Shown here: piece by piece, positions 44,850-54,468 of the stretch | Position numbering within the stretch: position 1 is the first letter of the stretch | Layout of the letters: each line of letters starts with the position of its first letter | Assembly (NCBI GenBank): GCA_021299375.1 | Contig: JAJTGR010000018.1 | Location: forward strand, 1-64,000 | Length of the DNA: 64,000 nt | Origin: Gemmatimonadota bacterium | Lineage (GTDB): Bacteria > Gemmatimonadota > Gemmatimonadetes > Gemmatimonadales > Gemmatimonadaceae | Direction: 5' to 3' | Notes under the pieces: generated by a model | The model's input: only the letters and a program-made list of their open reading frames with translations | Told to the model about the DNA's origin: nothing | Database searches by the model: none | Position numbers and translations under genes: made by a program

Positions 44850-45803
44850 ATGTTCGGCGCGTCTTTCCAGCCCGTCGCTTCCGGCTCCACTTCGGTGTCC
44901 AAGGGCGCGGGCCTCTCGCCTGACGTCATGGATCACGTGCCTCCATCGCGCCACAGTGAGCGTCTCGCGCGCCTCGAACGGACCATCCAGCACGAGCTTG
45001 TTCCACGGCTGATGACGAGTCATCGCGTCGGCCCCGTGTCGCCGGCCATGTTGTCGGCCGCGACGCGGGTGTTGTCGGAGCGCGATGTGGCGGCCTTCGT
45101 GGCGGCCGTGCGGAGCCAGCACGAGGGCCACAGTGCCGAGTTCATCCGCGCCGTGCTCGACGAGGGCGCCACGGTCGAAGCCGTCTATCTGGATCTCCTC
45201 GCGCCATCGGCGCGACGACTGGGGGCCCTGTGGGATGCCGACGAGTGCGACTTCGTCGAGGTGACCGTCGCGCTCGGGCGCATGCAGCGCCTGCTCCGTG
45301 ATTTGTCGCAGGTGTTCCTCGCGGAAGCTGGGCAGTCGGAGCCGGTGGGCAACGTCCTGCTCACCTGCGTCCCGGGCGAGCAGCACACGCTCGGGATCAT
45401 CATGGTGGGCGAGTTCCTGCTTCGTGACGGGTGGCGAGTGCTCGTCGGCGCCCCGTGGTCCGACAGCGACCTGCCGTCCATGGTGGCTGCAGACTGGTAC
45501 GACGTGATCGGGTTTTCCGTGGGCACGGAGAATCGCCTTGCCGTGCTGCGCCGTGACATCCGGCGTCTCAAGTCGGCCTCGAAGAATCCCAACGTGCAGG
45601 TCATGGTCGGCGGCCAGCTCTTCGCCGACCATCCGGAGCTGGCCGACCAGGTCGGGGCCCAGGCCATTGCGGCCGACGCCCGATCGGCGCCGGTCGTTGC
45701 GCGTTCACTCCTTGCCGCGGCGCGCGTCTCTACCGCGGGTCGCCTTCCGCCAGAGGGGCTCGCCGAGCATGGCCAGTTCCGTGAAGCCCTTCGACGGGAC
45801 TAA
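44850..45803 (+). CDS. ppaA: cobalamin-binding photosynthesis regulator PpaA/AerR
   Basis: B12-binding-like fold, LLTCVPGEQHTLGIIMVGEFLLRDGWRVLVG; immediately upstream of ppsR. Confidence 0.88.
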   Translation: MFGASFQPVASGSTSVSKGAGLSPDVMDHVPPSRHSERLARLERTIQHELVPRLMTSHRVGPVSPAMLSAATRVLSERDVAAFVAAVRSQHEGHSAEFIRAVLDEGATVEAVYLDLLAPSARRLGALWDADECDFVEVTVALGRMQRLLRDLSQVFLAEAGQSEPVGNVLLTCVPGEQHTLGIIMVGEFLLRDGWRVLVGAPWSDSDLPSMVAADWYDVIGFSVGTENRLAVLRRDIRRLKSASKNPNVQVMVGGQLFADHPELADQVGAQAIAADARSAPVVARSLLAAARVSTAGRLPPEGLAEHGQFREALRRD

Positions 45804-47211
45804 CCCCGTCTTGGGCGAGCTGGATGCCAAGTCCGCGGCGGCGCTGCTGGCCGTCGCGGGCGACATCGCGCTGGTCATGGACGCGGCGGGCGTCATCCGT
45901 GACGTGACGCTGGTCAGCGGCGGCGATTCGCAGTTCGACGCGGCCACCCAGTGGGTGGGCCGGCCATGGAATGAGACGGTCACCAGCGAGTCGCGCGGAA
46001 AGATCGACACTCTGGTCAAGGAAGCAGCCCATCAGGGCATCTCCAAGCGTCGTCAGGTCAATCACGTCCTCGGCGACGTCAGTGAGGTGCCCATCGCCTA
46101 CACCACCATCAAGCTGGGCCGCGAGGGCGGCCTGGTGGCGGTCGGCCGCGACATGCGACACGTGTCGGCGTTGCAGCAGCGCCTCGTCGAGGCCCAGCAG
46201 GCCATGGAGCGCGATTACTGGCGGCTCCGCCATGTGGAGACGCGCTACCGTCTGCTCTTCCAGCTCGCCAGCGACGGCATTCTGGTCCTCGATGCGGCCA
46301 ACCTCAAAGTGCTCGACGCGAACTCGGCCGCAGGACAGATCTTCGGCGAGCCGGCCGATCGCCTGCTCGGCAAGACGTTCCCGTTCGGGATGGACGCGGC
46401 CACCAGCCGCCAACTCGACGACCTGCTCTCCTCGGCGCGGAGCGCGGGTCGGGCGGGCGAGGTCACGATGCCCCTGCTCGGGGGGCGGAACTATCATGCC
46501 TCGGCGTCCTGCTTCCGGCAGGAGTCGTCGACGTTGATGCTGCTCCGCTTCTCCCCGGCCGACGCGTCGGTGGCCGAAGCGACCGGGGCCAGTTCGCCCT
46601 CCAGGCTGCTCGACCTCCTCGAACGCTCGCCCGACGCCTTTGTCGTCACCGACCTCGACGGCGACATCCTGACCGCCAATCGCGCCTTCCTCGACATCGC
46701 CGAGCTGGCCAGTGAGGAGCAGGTACGGGGGACGCCGCTGGCCACGTACATCGGTCGCCCGGGCGCGGATTTCGGTGTGTTCACCGGCATGCTGCGACGC
46801 AACGGCGTGGTGCGCCTGATGGCAACCACGGCCCGCGGGACGCATGGCCATCAATCGGAAGTCGAGGTGTCGGCCGTGTGGGCGCCGGAGGGGGAGGAGC
46901 CGTGCATCGGCTTCACCATCCGGGACATCGGCCGGCGGCTCGCCAGCGGCCCGCAGGGTGCGCGGGACCTGACGCGTGCCGTCGAGGAACTCACGTCGCT
47001 GGTTGGCCGGGTGTCGCTCCGCGACCTCGTGCGGGACACGGTGGACCTTGTCGAGCGCCACTTCATCGAGGCCGCCCTCGAGCTCACGCATGACAACCGG
47101 ACCTCAGCGGCCGAGGTGCTGGGGGTGAGCCGGCAGAGCCTGTACGTGAAGCTGAGACGCCATCGACTGGTGACGCCGGGCGCCGATCGGGACGACGACG
47201 TCAGCCGCTGA
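45769..47211 (+). CDS. ppsR: transcriptional regulator PpsR/CrtJ (PAS domains plus Fis-type HTH)
   Basis: PAS-like repeats and C-terminal IEAALELTHDNRTSAAEVLGVSRQSLYVKLRRH. Confidence 0.94.
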   Translation: MASSVKPFDGTNPVLGELDAKSAAALLAVAGDIALVMDAAGVIRDVTLVSGGDSQFDAATQWVGRPWNETVTSESRGKIDTLVKEAAHQGISKRRQVNHVLGDVSEVPIAYTTIKLGREGGLVAVGRDMRHVSALQQRLVEAQQAMERDYWRLRHVETRYRLLFQLASDGILVLDAANLKVLDANSAAGQIFGEPADRLLGKTFPFGMDAATSRQLDDLLSSARSAGRAGEVTMPLLGGRNYHASASCFRQESSTLMLLRFSPADASVAEATGASSPSRLLDLLERSPDAFVVTDLDGDILTANRAFLDIAELASEEQVRGTPLATYIGRPGADFGVFTGMLRRNGVVRLMATTARGTHGHQSEVEVSAVWAPEGEEPCIGFTIRDIGRRLASGPQGARDLTRAVEELTSLVGRVSLRDLVRDTVDLVERHFIEAALELTHDNRTSAAEVLGVSRQSLYVKLRRHRLVTPGADRDDDVSR

Positions 47212-47270
47212 CGCAGCTCGTCCCCGTGGCGGTGCACCGACCTCAACCAGACTCTGTCGCATTTGCGGAC

Positions 47271-47288
47271 TGTAAACTAGACTAGACA
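47271..47288. promoter_or_regulatory. PpsR/CrtJ-type operator TGTAAACTAGACTAGACA upstream of bchG
   Basis: exact TGT-N12-ACA ending 3 nt before the ATG. Confidence 0.75.
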
Positions 47289-47291
47289 CAT

Positions 47292-48224
47292 ATGGGCGTC
47301 AGTTATACAGAACAAGCAGCCCCATCCCGGCTGGATCCGCGTGCGGTTCTGACGCTGCTCAAGCCGGTGACTTGGTTTCCGCCGATGTGGGCGTTCACCT
47401 GTGGCGCGATTTCGGCGGGGGTGCCCCTGTCGTCGGAGCGCCTCTGGACGCTGGCATTGGGGATTGGCCTGACCGGCCCGCTGGTCTGTGCGTCGAGCCA
47501 GGCTGTCAATGATTGGTTCGACCGGCACGTTGACGCCATCAACGAGCCGAATCGCCCCATTCCCTCGGGGCGTATCCCCGGGCAGTGGGGGCTGATCATC
47601 GCGGTGTTCTGGAGTGTGCTCTGCGTGGTGTGGGCCCTGCCACTTGGCGCCTTCGGCCTCGCCGCGGTCGCCGTGGCGCTGGCGTTCTCCTGGGGCTACA
47701 GCGCGCCGCCGTTCCGCTTCAAGCGCAATGGCTGGGTTGGCAACGCGGCCGTGGGCTTCACCTACGAAGGGCTGGCCTGGACGACGGGGGCCGGCATCAT
47801 GCTGGGGAATGTGCTACCGCCGGCGCCGCTGTTGCTGCTGGCCGTGCTCTACAGCATCGGTGCGCACGGCATCATGACGCTCAATGACTTCAAGTCCATC
47901 GAGGGTGACCGGACGATGGGCGTCAACTCGCTCCCGGTGCTGCTTGGGCCCCACGGGGCCGCGCGCGTCGCGGCGGGCGTGATGCTGGCGGCGCAAGTCG
48001 TGGTGATCGGGTTGCTGGTCGCGTGGGGACGTCCCGGCTATGCCACCGCCATCGGCGTGTTGGCGGCGATCCAGGCGGGCCTCATGGGGTGGTTTCTCGG
48101 GCAGCCGGTGGAGCGCGCGCTCTACCTCAGCGCGTTTGGTGTGCCGTTCTATGTGAGTGGGATGATGGTGTCGGCGTTCGCGGTGCGGACGCTCCCCCTC
48201 CTGGACACGGTGGTCCGCGGATGA
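47292..48224 (+). CDS. bchG: bacteriochlorophyll synthase
   Basis: LLKPVTWFPPMWAFTCGAISAG, QAVNDWFDRHVDAINEPNRPIPSGRIPG prenyltransferase motif. Confidence 0.97.
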   Translation: MGVSYTEQAAPSRLDPRAVLTLLKPVTWFPPMWAFTCGAISAGVPLSSERLWTLALGIGLTGPLVCASSQAVNDWFDRHVDAINEPNRPIPSGRIPGQWGLIIAVFWSVLCVVWALPLGAFGLAAVAVALAFSWGYSAPPFRFKRNGWVGNAAVGFTYEGLAWTTGAGIMLGNVLPPAPLLLLAVLYSIGAHGIMTLNDFKSIEGDRTMGVNSLPVLLGPHGAARVAAGVMLAAQVVVIGLLVAWGRPGYATAIGVLAAIQAGLMGWFLGQPVERALYLSAFGVPFYVSGMMVSAFAVRTLPLLDTVVRG

Positions 48225-49588
48225 GTGCGGCCGTGGCGCCGGTGCCCGTGACGACCGTCGCTGCCCCAGCGACCATGAGCTGGCTGCAACTGACGCGACT
48301 CGGTTTCGTGCAGGCGGCGATTGGCGCAGTGGTGGTGTTGCTGACCACGACCATCAATCGCGTGATCGTGGTCGAATTGTCGCTGCCGGCGCTGATTCCC
48401 GGCCTGCTGGTGGCGCTGCACTTCGGTGTGCAGCTCTACCTGCGTCCGCGCCTCGGACACGACAGCGACCGGCAGAGCCGCCGCACCCCGTGGATCGTGG
48501 GTGGCCTCGCCGTCTGTGCCGTGGGTGGTGTGGCGGTGGCGGCGAGCATTCCGGTGATGGCGCGCAACACGGCGCTCGGCGTGGGCGTCGCGGCCATCGC
48601 CAGCATGGTGCTCGGCGCCGGGGTGAGCGCCGCCGGCACACCGTTGCTGGCCCTCATGAGCGAGCGCGCGAAACCCTCGCAGCGCGCCGGCGCGGCCGCC
48701 ATCACGTGGATCCTGATGATCGTCGGCATCATCATCACGGCGGCGGTGTCCGGCGCCCTGCTCGATCCCTTCTCGCATTCCCGTCTCATTGCGATCGCCG
48801 GCGGCATCGGCGGGGCGGGCGTCCTCGTGGCGTGGATCGCCACGCTCGGCGTGGAACGCGGGCCGCGGCCGGTCATGCCTGCCGATCTCGACGGCACCGC
48901 CACCGGCTCGTTCGCGGTGTCATTCCGCACCGTGTGGCAGGAGCCGGCGGCGCGCCTGTTCGCCGGATTCATCTTCGTGGCGATGTTCGCCTACAGCGCC
49001 CAGGATCTGATCCTCGAGCCGTTCGCCGGCCTCGCTTTCGGCATGACCCCCGGGGAGAGCACGGCCCTGTCGGGCATGCACCACGGAGGGGTGCTCGTGG
49101 GGATGATACTCGCGGCCCTGATCGCGACCCGCCGCGGGCAGTTGCGCCATTGGGCCGCGGCCGGCTGCCTCGCCTCGGCGGTCACGTACCTCGCGCTGGT
49201 CGCCTCGCCGGCCGTTGATCAGGTGGGTGTGTTCCGCATCATCGTGGTGTGCCTTGGCTTGTCCAACGGTGTGTTCGCCATTGGCGCCATCGGGTCGATG
49301 ATGGCCCTGACCGGCGACAAGACCGACGGTCGGGCGGGGCTGCGCCTGGGCGTGTTCGGTGCGGCGCAGGCGCTGGCCTACGCCGTGGGTACCATGTCGG
49401 GCGCGGCGGGGGTCGACTTCGCGCGCACGATCTTCGCGGCGCCGGTGCGTGGCTACCTCGCGGTGTTCGGTGTGCAGGCGGTGCTGTTCGCCGGGTCGGC
49501 GTGGATGGCGCTGCGCAGCGCCTCCAGCGACCGGGCCACCGAGGTATTCCGTCAGCGCGGCGACATGCTGTCGGCGGTGATGCCGTGA
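48221..49588 (+). CDS. PucC-family MFS protein between bchG and bchP
   Basis: QLTRLGFVQAAIGAVVVLLTTTINRVIVVELSLPALIPGLLVALHFGVQLYLRPRLGHDSDRQSRRTPWIVGG. Confidence 0.9.
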   Translation: MSAAVAPVPVTTVAAPATMSWLQLTRLGFVQAAIGAVVVLLTTTINRVIVVELSLPALIPGLLVALHFGVQLYLRPRLGHDSDRQSRRTPWIVGGLAVCAVGGVAVAASIPVMARNTALGVGVAAIASMVLGAGVSAAGTPLLALMSERAKPSQRAGAAAITWILMIVGIIITAAVSGALLDPFSHSRLIAIAGGIGGAGVLVAWIATLGVERGPRPVMPADLDGTATGSFAVSFRTVWQEPAARLFAGFIFVAMFAYSAQDLILEPFAGLAFGMTPGESTALSGMHHGGVLVGMILAALIATRRGQLRHWAAAGCLASAVTYLALVASPAVDQVGVFRIIVVCLGLSNGVFAIGAIGSMMALTGDKTDGRAGLRLGVFGAAQALAYAVGTMSGAAGVDFARTIFAAPVRGYLAVFGVQAVLFAGSAWMALRSASSDRATEVFRQRGDMLSAVMP

Positions 49589-49658
49589 GGAGTGTGAAGC
49601 GGGCAGGAGTCCATCGGGTGTTCTGGATGCGCGGCGAACCACGCAGGGAGGAGATCGC

Positions 49659-50912
49659 ATGATTGCCAAGCCGGAGCAGGACCAGCCGTTGACGTCGCTG
49701 GAGCGCGCGACGCCACGGGAAGACGGGGAGCTGTTCGACGTCGTGGTGGTCGGCGGCGGCCCCGCTGGGGCAACGGCGGCCCATGAACTGGCCTGCGCCG
49801 GGCGCAAGGTGCTGCTGCTCGATCGGGCGTGGCGCACGAAGCCGTGCGGTGGTGCCGTGCCGCCGCAGTTGCTGCGGGACTTCAAGATCCCCCAGTCGTT
49901 GCTCGTCGCGCGGGTCAACACGGCGCGCGTGATCTCTCCGACGGCGAAGAAAGTGGACATCCCGGTGGGCGACGGCTTTGTCGGGATGGTCGACCGGGAT
50001 GTCTTCGACGAATGGCTGCGCCAGCGCGCCGCGTCGGCGGGCGCGGAGCGCCGGACCGGGGCCTTCACGCAGTTTTCGCGCGACCACGACGGCACCGCGG
50101 TCCTGACGTACACCGAGGGACGGTCGCGCCATGGGGCCACGCGGACCGTGCGCGCCCGCTACGTGATCGGGGCCGACGGGGCGCTGTCACCGATTGCGAA
50201 ACAGTGCATTCCGGGCTCGCACAAGGCGAAGCACGTGTTTGCCTATCATGAGATCGTCAAGTCGCCGAGCATGGACAGCGAGCAGTTCGGGCACGACCGT
50301 GTGGACGTGTACTACAACGCACCGCTCTCCCCCGACTTCTACGCGTGGGTGTTTCCCCACGGCCCGACGACGTCGATCGGCACGGGGACTTTCCAGAAAG
50401 GGTTCGGCCTGAAGGAAGCCGTGGCCAAGCTGCGGGCGGACACCGGGATGGACGGACTGGAGACCATCCGTCGCGAAGGCGCGCCGATTCCCCTCAAGCC
50501 GCTGCCCCGCTGGGACAACGGGCGGGATGTGGTGGTAGCCGGCGACGCCGCCGGCGTGGTGGCGCCAGCGAGCGGCGAAGGCATCTTCTACGCCATGACG
50601 GGGGGGCGCCTGGCGGCCGATGCGGTCGAAGAGGCGCTCCAGACCGGGAACGCCAAGGCGCTGCGACAGGCCCGGCGCCGGTTCATGCGACTGCACGGCC
50701 CGGTCTTCTTCGTGCTCGACGTGATGCAAAGCTTCTGGTACACCACGGACAACCGGCGTGAACGATTCGTGGCGATCTGCCGCGACCGCGATGTCCAGCA
50801 GCTGACGTTCGATGGCTACATGCGCAAGCAGCTCGTGAAGGCGAAGCCGCTGTCTCACATGCGGATCTTCTTCAAGAACCTCGCCCATCTCGCTGGTTTC
50901 GCCACCGCGTGA
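49659..50912 (+). CDS. bchP: geranylgeranyl reductase
   Basis: FDVVVVGGGPAGATAAHELACAGRKVLLLDR...KPCGGAVPPQLLRDF; VVAGDAAGVVAPASGEGIFYAM. Confidence 0.96.
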   Translation: MIAKPEQDQPLTSLERATPREDGELFDVVVVGGGPAGATAAHELACAGRKVLLLDRAWRTKPCGGAVPPQLLRDFKIPQSLLVARVNTARVISPTAKKVDIPVGDGFVGMVDRDVFDEWLRQRAASAGAERRTGAFTQFSRDHDGTAVLTYTEGRSRHGATRTVRARYVIGADGALSPIAKQCIPGSHKAKHVFAYHEIVKSPSMDSEQFGHDRVDVYYNAPLSPDFYAWVFPHGPTTSIGTGTFQKGFGLKEAVAKLRADTGMDGLETIRREGAPIPLKPLPRWDNGRDVVVAGDAAGVVAPASGEGIFYAMTGGRLAADAVEEALQTGNAKALRQARRRFMRLHGPVFFVLDVMQSFWYTTDNRRERFVAICRDRDVQQLTFDGYMRKQLVKAKPLSHMRIFFKNLAHLAGFATA

Positions 50913-50937
50913 GTTCCGACTTCGCATCCCCTGCCCG

Positions 50938-52350
50938 ATGCTGATCTCGATCGCCATCGACTTCCGCCATGCCGACGTGGCCACGCGTGAACGCTTTCAC
51001 CTCTCCGAGGAGCGTCTCACGCAGCTGTATCGCACGGCACGCACCGACGTGATCACCGAGTCGGCCCTGATTGCGACGTGCAACCGCACGGAACTCTACG
51101 CCTGGGTGGACAGTGACGATCCCGTCGTCCTCGAACGCGCCGTGCAGACGCTGGCCCGACGCTGGATGCGGACCCGTTCCGAAGGCGATCAGCTGCTGCT
51201 CACGGCGACCCGCCGCGTCGGCCTCGAGGCCGCCGAGCATGTGGTGCGCATCGCCTCGGGACTCGAGTCGCAGGTCCTGGGCGACGGGCAGATTCTCGGC
51301 CAGCTCAAGGCCGCCTACAAGCGCGCCTCGCGCGGTCAGGCGGCCGGCCCGGTGCTGCACCGCCTGTTCGAGACCGCTCTGCGTGCCGGCAAGCGGGTGC
51401 AGACCGAAACCTCGCTGACGGCCGGGCGCAACTCGGTGGGTGCGGAAGCGGCCCTGACGGCGGCGCAGCGCTTCGGCCAGCTCGAGAACGCCCGCTGCGT
51501 CCTCATCGGCGCGGGCAAGACCGGTGCCCGGGCGGCGAAGCAGTTGCACAAGCTTGGGGCCCGCGATCTCGTCATCGTCAATCGCACCCCCGAGAACGCG
51601 CAGGCGCTGGCGGGCATGGTGGGGGGCCGTGCGGCGCCGTGGGACACGTTGCACGTCGAGGCGGCCATGGCCGATGTGGTCATTGTGGCCACCGGGAGCG
51701 AGGTGCCCGTGGTCACCGGCGACGCCCTGATGCGTGCACGGGAAGCGTGTGCGGCCAGCGGGTACGCCCTGCTGCTGATGGACCTCAGTGTCCCACGCAA
51801 CATCGACCCGACCGTGACGCTCGAGCCGGGGGTCACCCTCATCGACCTCGACACCCTGCACCAGCCGGTGCTGTCCGCCGAGGTCATGCGCCGCGACGCG
51901 GTACCGCATGCCGAGTCGATCTGCGCCGAAGAAACCCGGGCGTTCATGGAGTGGCTGGCCACGATGCCGGCCCGTGATGCCATCAAGCCGCTGCGGGAGG
52001 CGCTGGAAGACGTGGCGCGCCGGGAAGTGGCGTTCCATGCCAAGGACGCCCACGTGGCCGAAAAGGCGGCATCGCGCATCGTCGCGAAGCTGCTTGCCGG
52101 CCCCATGGCCGCGCTGCGCCGCACGCTGCAGCGCGGCGAGCCGCTCGACCAGCAGGCGATGATGCTGCTGGAGATGTTCTCCCCGCAGGGTGCGGCGCCC
52201 CACCCGTCGCCAACGTCATCACCGACGGCACCGCGTCCCTCCGACGCGGTGCCGCCCAAGACGGTGCCGCGCCGGCCCGCGCTGACTTCCGTCGACAGTC
52301 CGGCCGACCGACACCGTCCGCTGGCCATCTCGAACGAGCAGTACACCTGA
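50938..52350 (+). CDS. hemA: glutamyl-tRNA reductase (C5 pathway)
   Basis: ESALIATCNRTELYAW, GLESQVLGDGQILGQLKAAYKRA, LIGAGKTGARAAKQL. Confidence 0.96.
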   Translation: MLISIAIDFRHADVATRERFHLSEERLTQLYRTARTDVITESALIATCNRTELYAWVDSDDPVVLERAVQTLARRWMRTRSEGDQLLLTATRRVGLEAAEHVVRIASGLESQVLGDGQILGQLKAAYKRASRGQAAGPVLHRLFETALRAGKRVQTETSLTAGRNSVGAEAALTAAQRFGQLENARCVLIGAGKTGARAAKQLHKLGARDLVIVNRTPENAQALAGMVGGRAAPWDTLHVEAAMADVVIVATGSEVPVVTGDALMRAREACAASGYALLLMDLSVPRNIDPTVTLEPGVTLIDLDTLHQPVLSAEVMRRDAVPHAESICAEETRAFMEWLATMPARDAIKPLREALEDVARREVAFHAKDAHVAEKAASRIVAKLLAGPMAALRRTLQRGEPLDQQAMMLLEMFSPQGAAPHPSPTSSPTAPRPSDAVPPKTVPRRPALTSVDSPADRHRPLAISNEQYT

Positions 52351-52372
52351 GTTCGTCCTCCATCCGTCCGTT

Positions 52373-53470
52373 ATGAACGACCTGCTGTTGCGCGCGCTGC
52401 GCCGAGAAGCCGTCGACCGTCCCCCCGTGTGGATGATGCGGCAAGCCGGACGCTATCTCCCCGAGTACCGGGCCGTGCGCGCCAAGTCCGACTTCCTCAC
52501 CATGTGCCGCACGCCCGAGCTCGCGGTTGAGGTCACGCTGCAGCCGATCGATCTCGTCGGCGTGGATGCGGCAATCATTTTCAGCGACATCCTGGTCGTG
52601 CCCGAGGCCATGGGCATGCATCTCACCCTCGACGAGGGCGTCGGGCCGCAATTCTCGTCACCGATTCGGTCGCGGGCGGACCTGACACGGCTCACTCCGG
52701 TGGAGCCGCGGGAGCAGCTCGCCTACATGCTCGACGCCCTGCGCATGGCGCGCCGCGCACTGAATGGTCGGGTGCCGCTCATCGGGTTCGCCGGTGCACC
52801 GTGGACGCTCGCGGCGTACATGGTCGAGGGCAAAGGCACCAAGCAGTTCGCCGTGGCCAAGAAGATGCTTTTTGAACAGCCGGCGCTGGCGCATGCGTTG
52901 CTCGACCAGCTGGCCACGGCGGTCGGCGACTTCCTGGTGGCGCAGGTCGAGGCGGGCGCGCAGGTGGTCCAGCTCTTCGAGTCGTGGGCAGGGGCACTCG
53001 GTCCCGAGGAGTTCCGTACCTTTGCGCTGCCGTACCTTGCGAAAGCGGCCCAGCGGGCCCGTGAAGCGGGCGTGCCGGTGATCGTCTTCGCTCCCGGCGG
53101 TGGCTGGGCCCTGAGCGAGATCGCGGCCGCCACACATGCCGATGCCATCGGGGTGGACTGGCATACGACACCGCAGGAGGCCCGCCGCCTCACCGATCCG
53201 TTCCGTGTGGCGTTGCAGGGCAACCTCGATCCGTGCACGCTCTACGCCCCGGTCGAGGAGATCCGCCGCCGCACGCACACCATGATCGAGGCGTTCGGAC
53301 CAGTGGGCCACGTGGCCAACCTCGGCCACGGTATCCTGCCCGACATGAAGCCGGATCATGCCCGTGCCTTCATTGATGCGGTGAAGGAGTGGCAGTGGAC
53401 GGACGAACGCCTCGCCGCCGCGCACGGGACGGCGGCCCCGGCTGGTCCGCAACTCGCGGGGGTGCCGTGA
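52373..53470 (+). CDS. hemE: uroporphyrinogen decarboxylase
   Basis: RPPVWMMRQAGRYLPEYRAVR; IGFAGAPWTLAAYMVEG. Confidence 0.98.
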   Translation: MNDLLLRALRREAVDRPPVWMMRQAGRYLPEYRAVRAKSDFLTMCRTPELAVEVTLQPIDLVGVDAAIIFSDILVVPEAMGMHLTLDEGVGPQFSSPIRSRADLTRLTPVEPREQLAYMLDALRMARRALNGRVPLIGFAGAPWTLAAYMVEGKGTKQFAVAKKMLFEQPALAHALLDQLATAVGDFLVAQVEAGAQVVQLFESWAGALGPEEFRTFALPYLAKAAQRAREAGVPVIVFAPGGGWALSEIAAATHADAIGVDWHTTPQEARRLTDPFRVALQGNLDPCTLYAPVEEIRRRTHTMIEAFGPVGHVANLGHGILPDMKPDHARAFIDAVKEWQWTDERLAAAHGTAAPAGPQLAGVP

Positions 53471-54465
53471 GCGTGGCCGTGCATTCGCCTGAGCCCGTCC
53501 CGGTGGCCGCCGTTGCGTCACGGCGGGCGGAGGCCACGCGCTGGATCGCGGGGCTGCACGATGAACTGACGTCGTTCTTCGGACGGCTCGATCGTGGGGG
53601 CACCTTCATCGAGGACCGGTGGGAGCGCCCCGGCGGCGGCGGTGGGGTGGCCCGCGTGATGACGGATGGTGTGACCTTCGAGAAGGCCGGCATCAATCGG
53701 TCGGCTGTGATGGGCGAACTGCCGGAACTCGCCGCGCGCCGGCTGGGTGGCCGCGGCGCGGCCGTGGGGGCGACGCACTTCTTCGCGACCGGCGTGAGCC
53801 TCGTGGTACACCCCCGCAGCCCAAAGCTGCCAACGGTGCATCTGAACGTGCGCTACTTCGAGCTGACCGACGACGCCGGGCACCTTACCGACAGCTGGTT
53901 CGGCGGCGGCACCGACGTGACGCCGTTCTACCCGCACGAGGAGGACCCACGCACCTTTCACCTTGCCCTCAAGGCGATGTGCGACCGGCACCATACCGGC
54001 TTCTATCCCACGTTCAAGACCTGGTGCGACGAGTACTTCGTCAATGCGCACCGGGACAACGAGGCGCGCGGCTGCGGCGGCATCTTTTTCGACCACCTGC
54101 GGGCGGACGACCCGGCCTACGGCCTCGACTACGACGCGACCAAGGCCTTCGTGTCCGACGTGGCGCGGGTGCTGCGCCACGCCTACGAGCCGATTGTCGA
54201 TCGCCGCCGAGACGAGCGCTTCAGCGAGGCGGAGCGCGAGTTCCAGCTGGTGCGCCGGGGCCGGTATGTGGAGTTCAACCTCGTGCATGATCGCGGCACC
54301 ACCTTCGGGCTGCAGACGAATGCCCGGGTCGAAAGTGTGCTCATGAGCCTGCCCCCGCTGGCGATGTGGCAGTATGCCCCACGCTATTCCCCTGAATCCT
54401 TCGAGGCTCGGCTGCTGCGCCTGCTCGAGCCGCGCGACTGGGCCACGGACGTCGCGGGAGCGTGA
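53467..54465 (+). CDS. hemF: coproporphyrinogen III oxidase, aerobic
   Basis: FFATGVSLVVHPRSPKLPTVHLNVRYFEL, WFGGGTDVTPFYP, YVEFNLVHDRGTTFGLQ; GTG start overlapping hemE stop. Confidence 0.96.
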   Translation: MSVAVHSPEPVPVAAVASRRAEATRWIAGLHDELTSFFGRLDRGGTFIEDRWERPGGGGGVARVMTDGVTFEKAGINRSAVMGELPELAARRLGGRGAAVGATHFFATGVSLVVHPRSPKLPTVHLNVRYFELTDDAGHLTDSWFGGGTDVTPFYPHEEDPRTFHLALKAMCDRHHTGFYPTFKTWCDEYFVNAHRDNEARGCGGIFFDHLRADDPAYGLDYDATKAFVSDVARVLRHAYEPIVDRRRDERFSEAEREFQLVRRGRYVEFNLVHDRGTTFGLQTNARVESVLMSLPPLAMWQYAPRYSPESFEARLLRLLEPRDWATDVAGA

Positions 54466-54468
54466 ATC

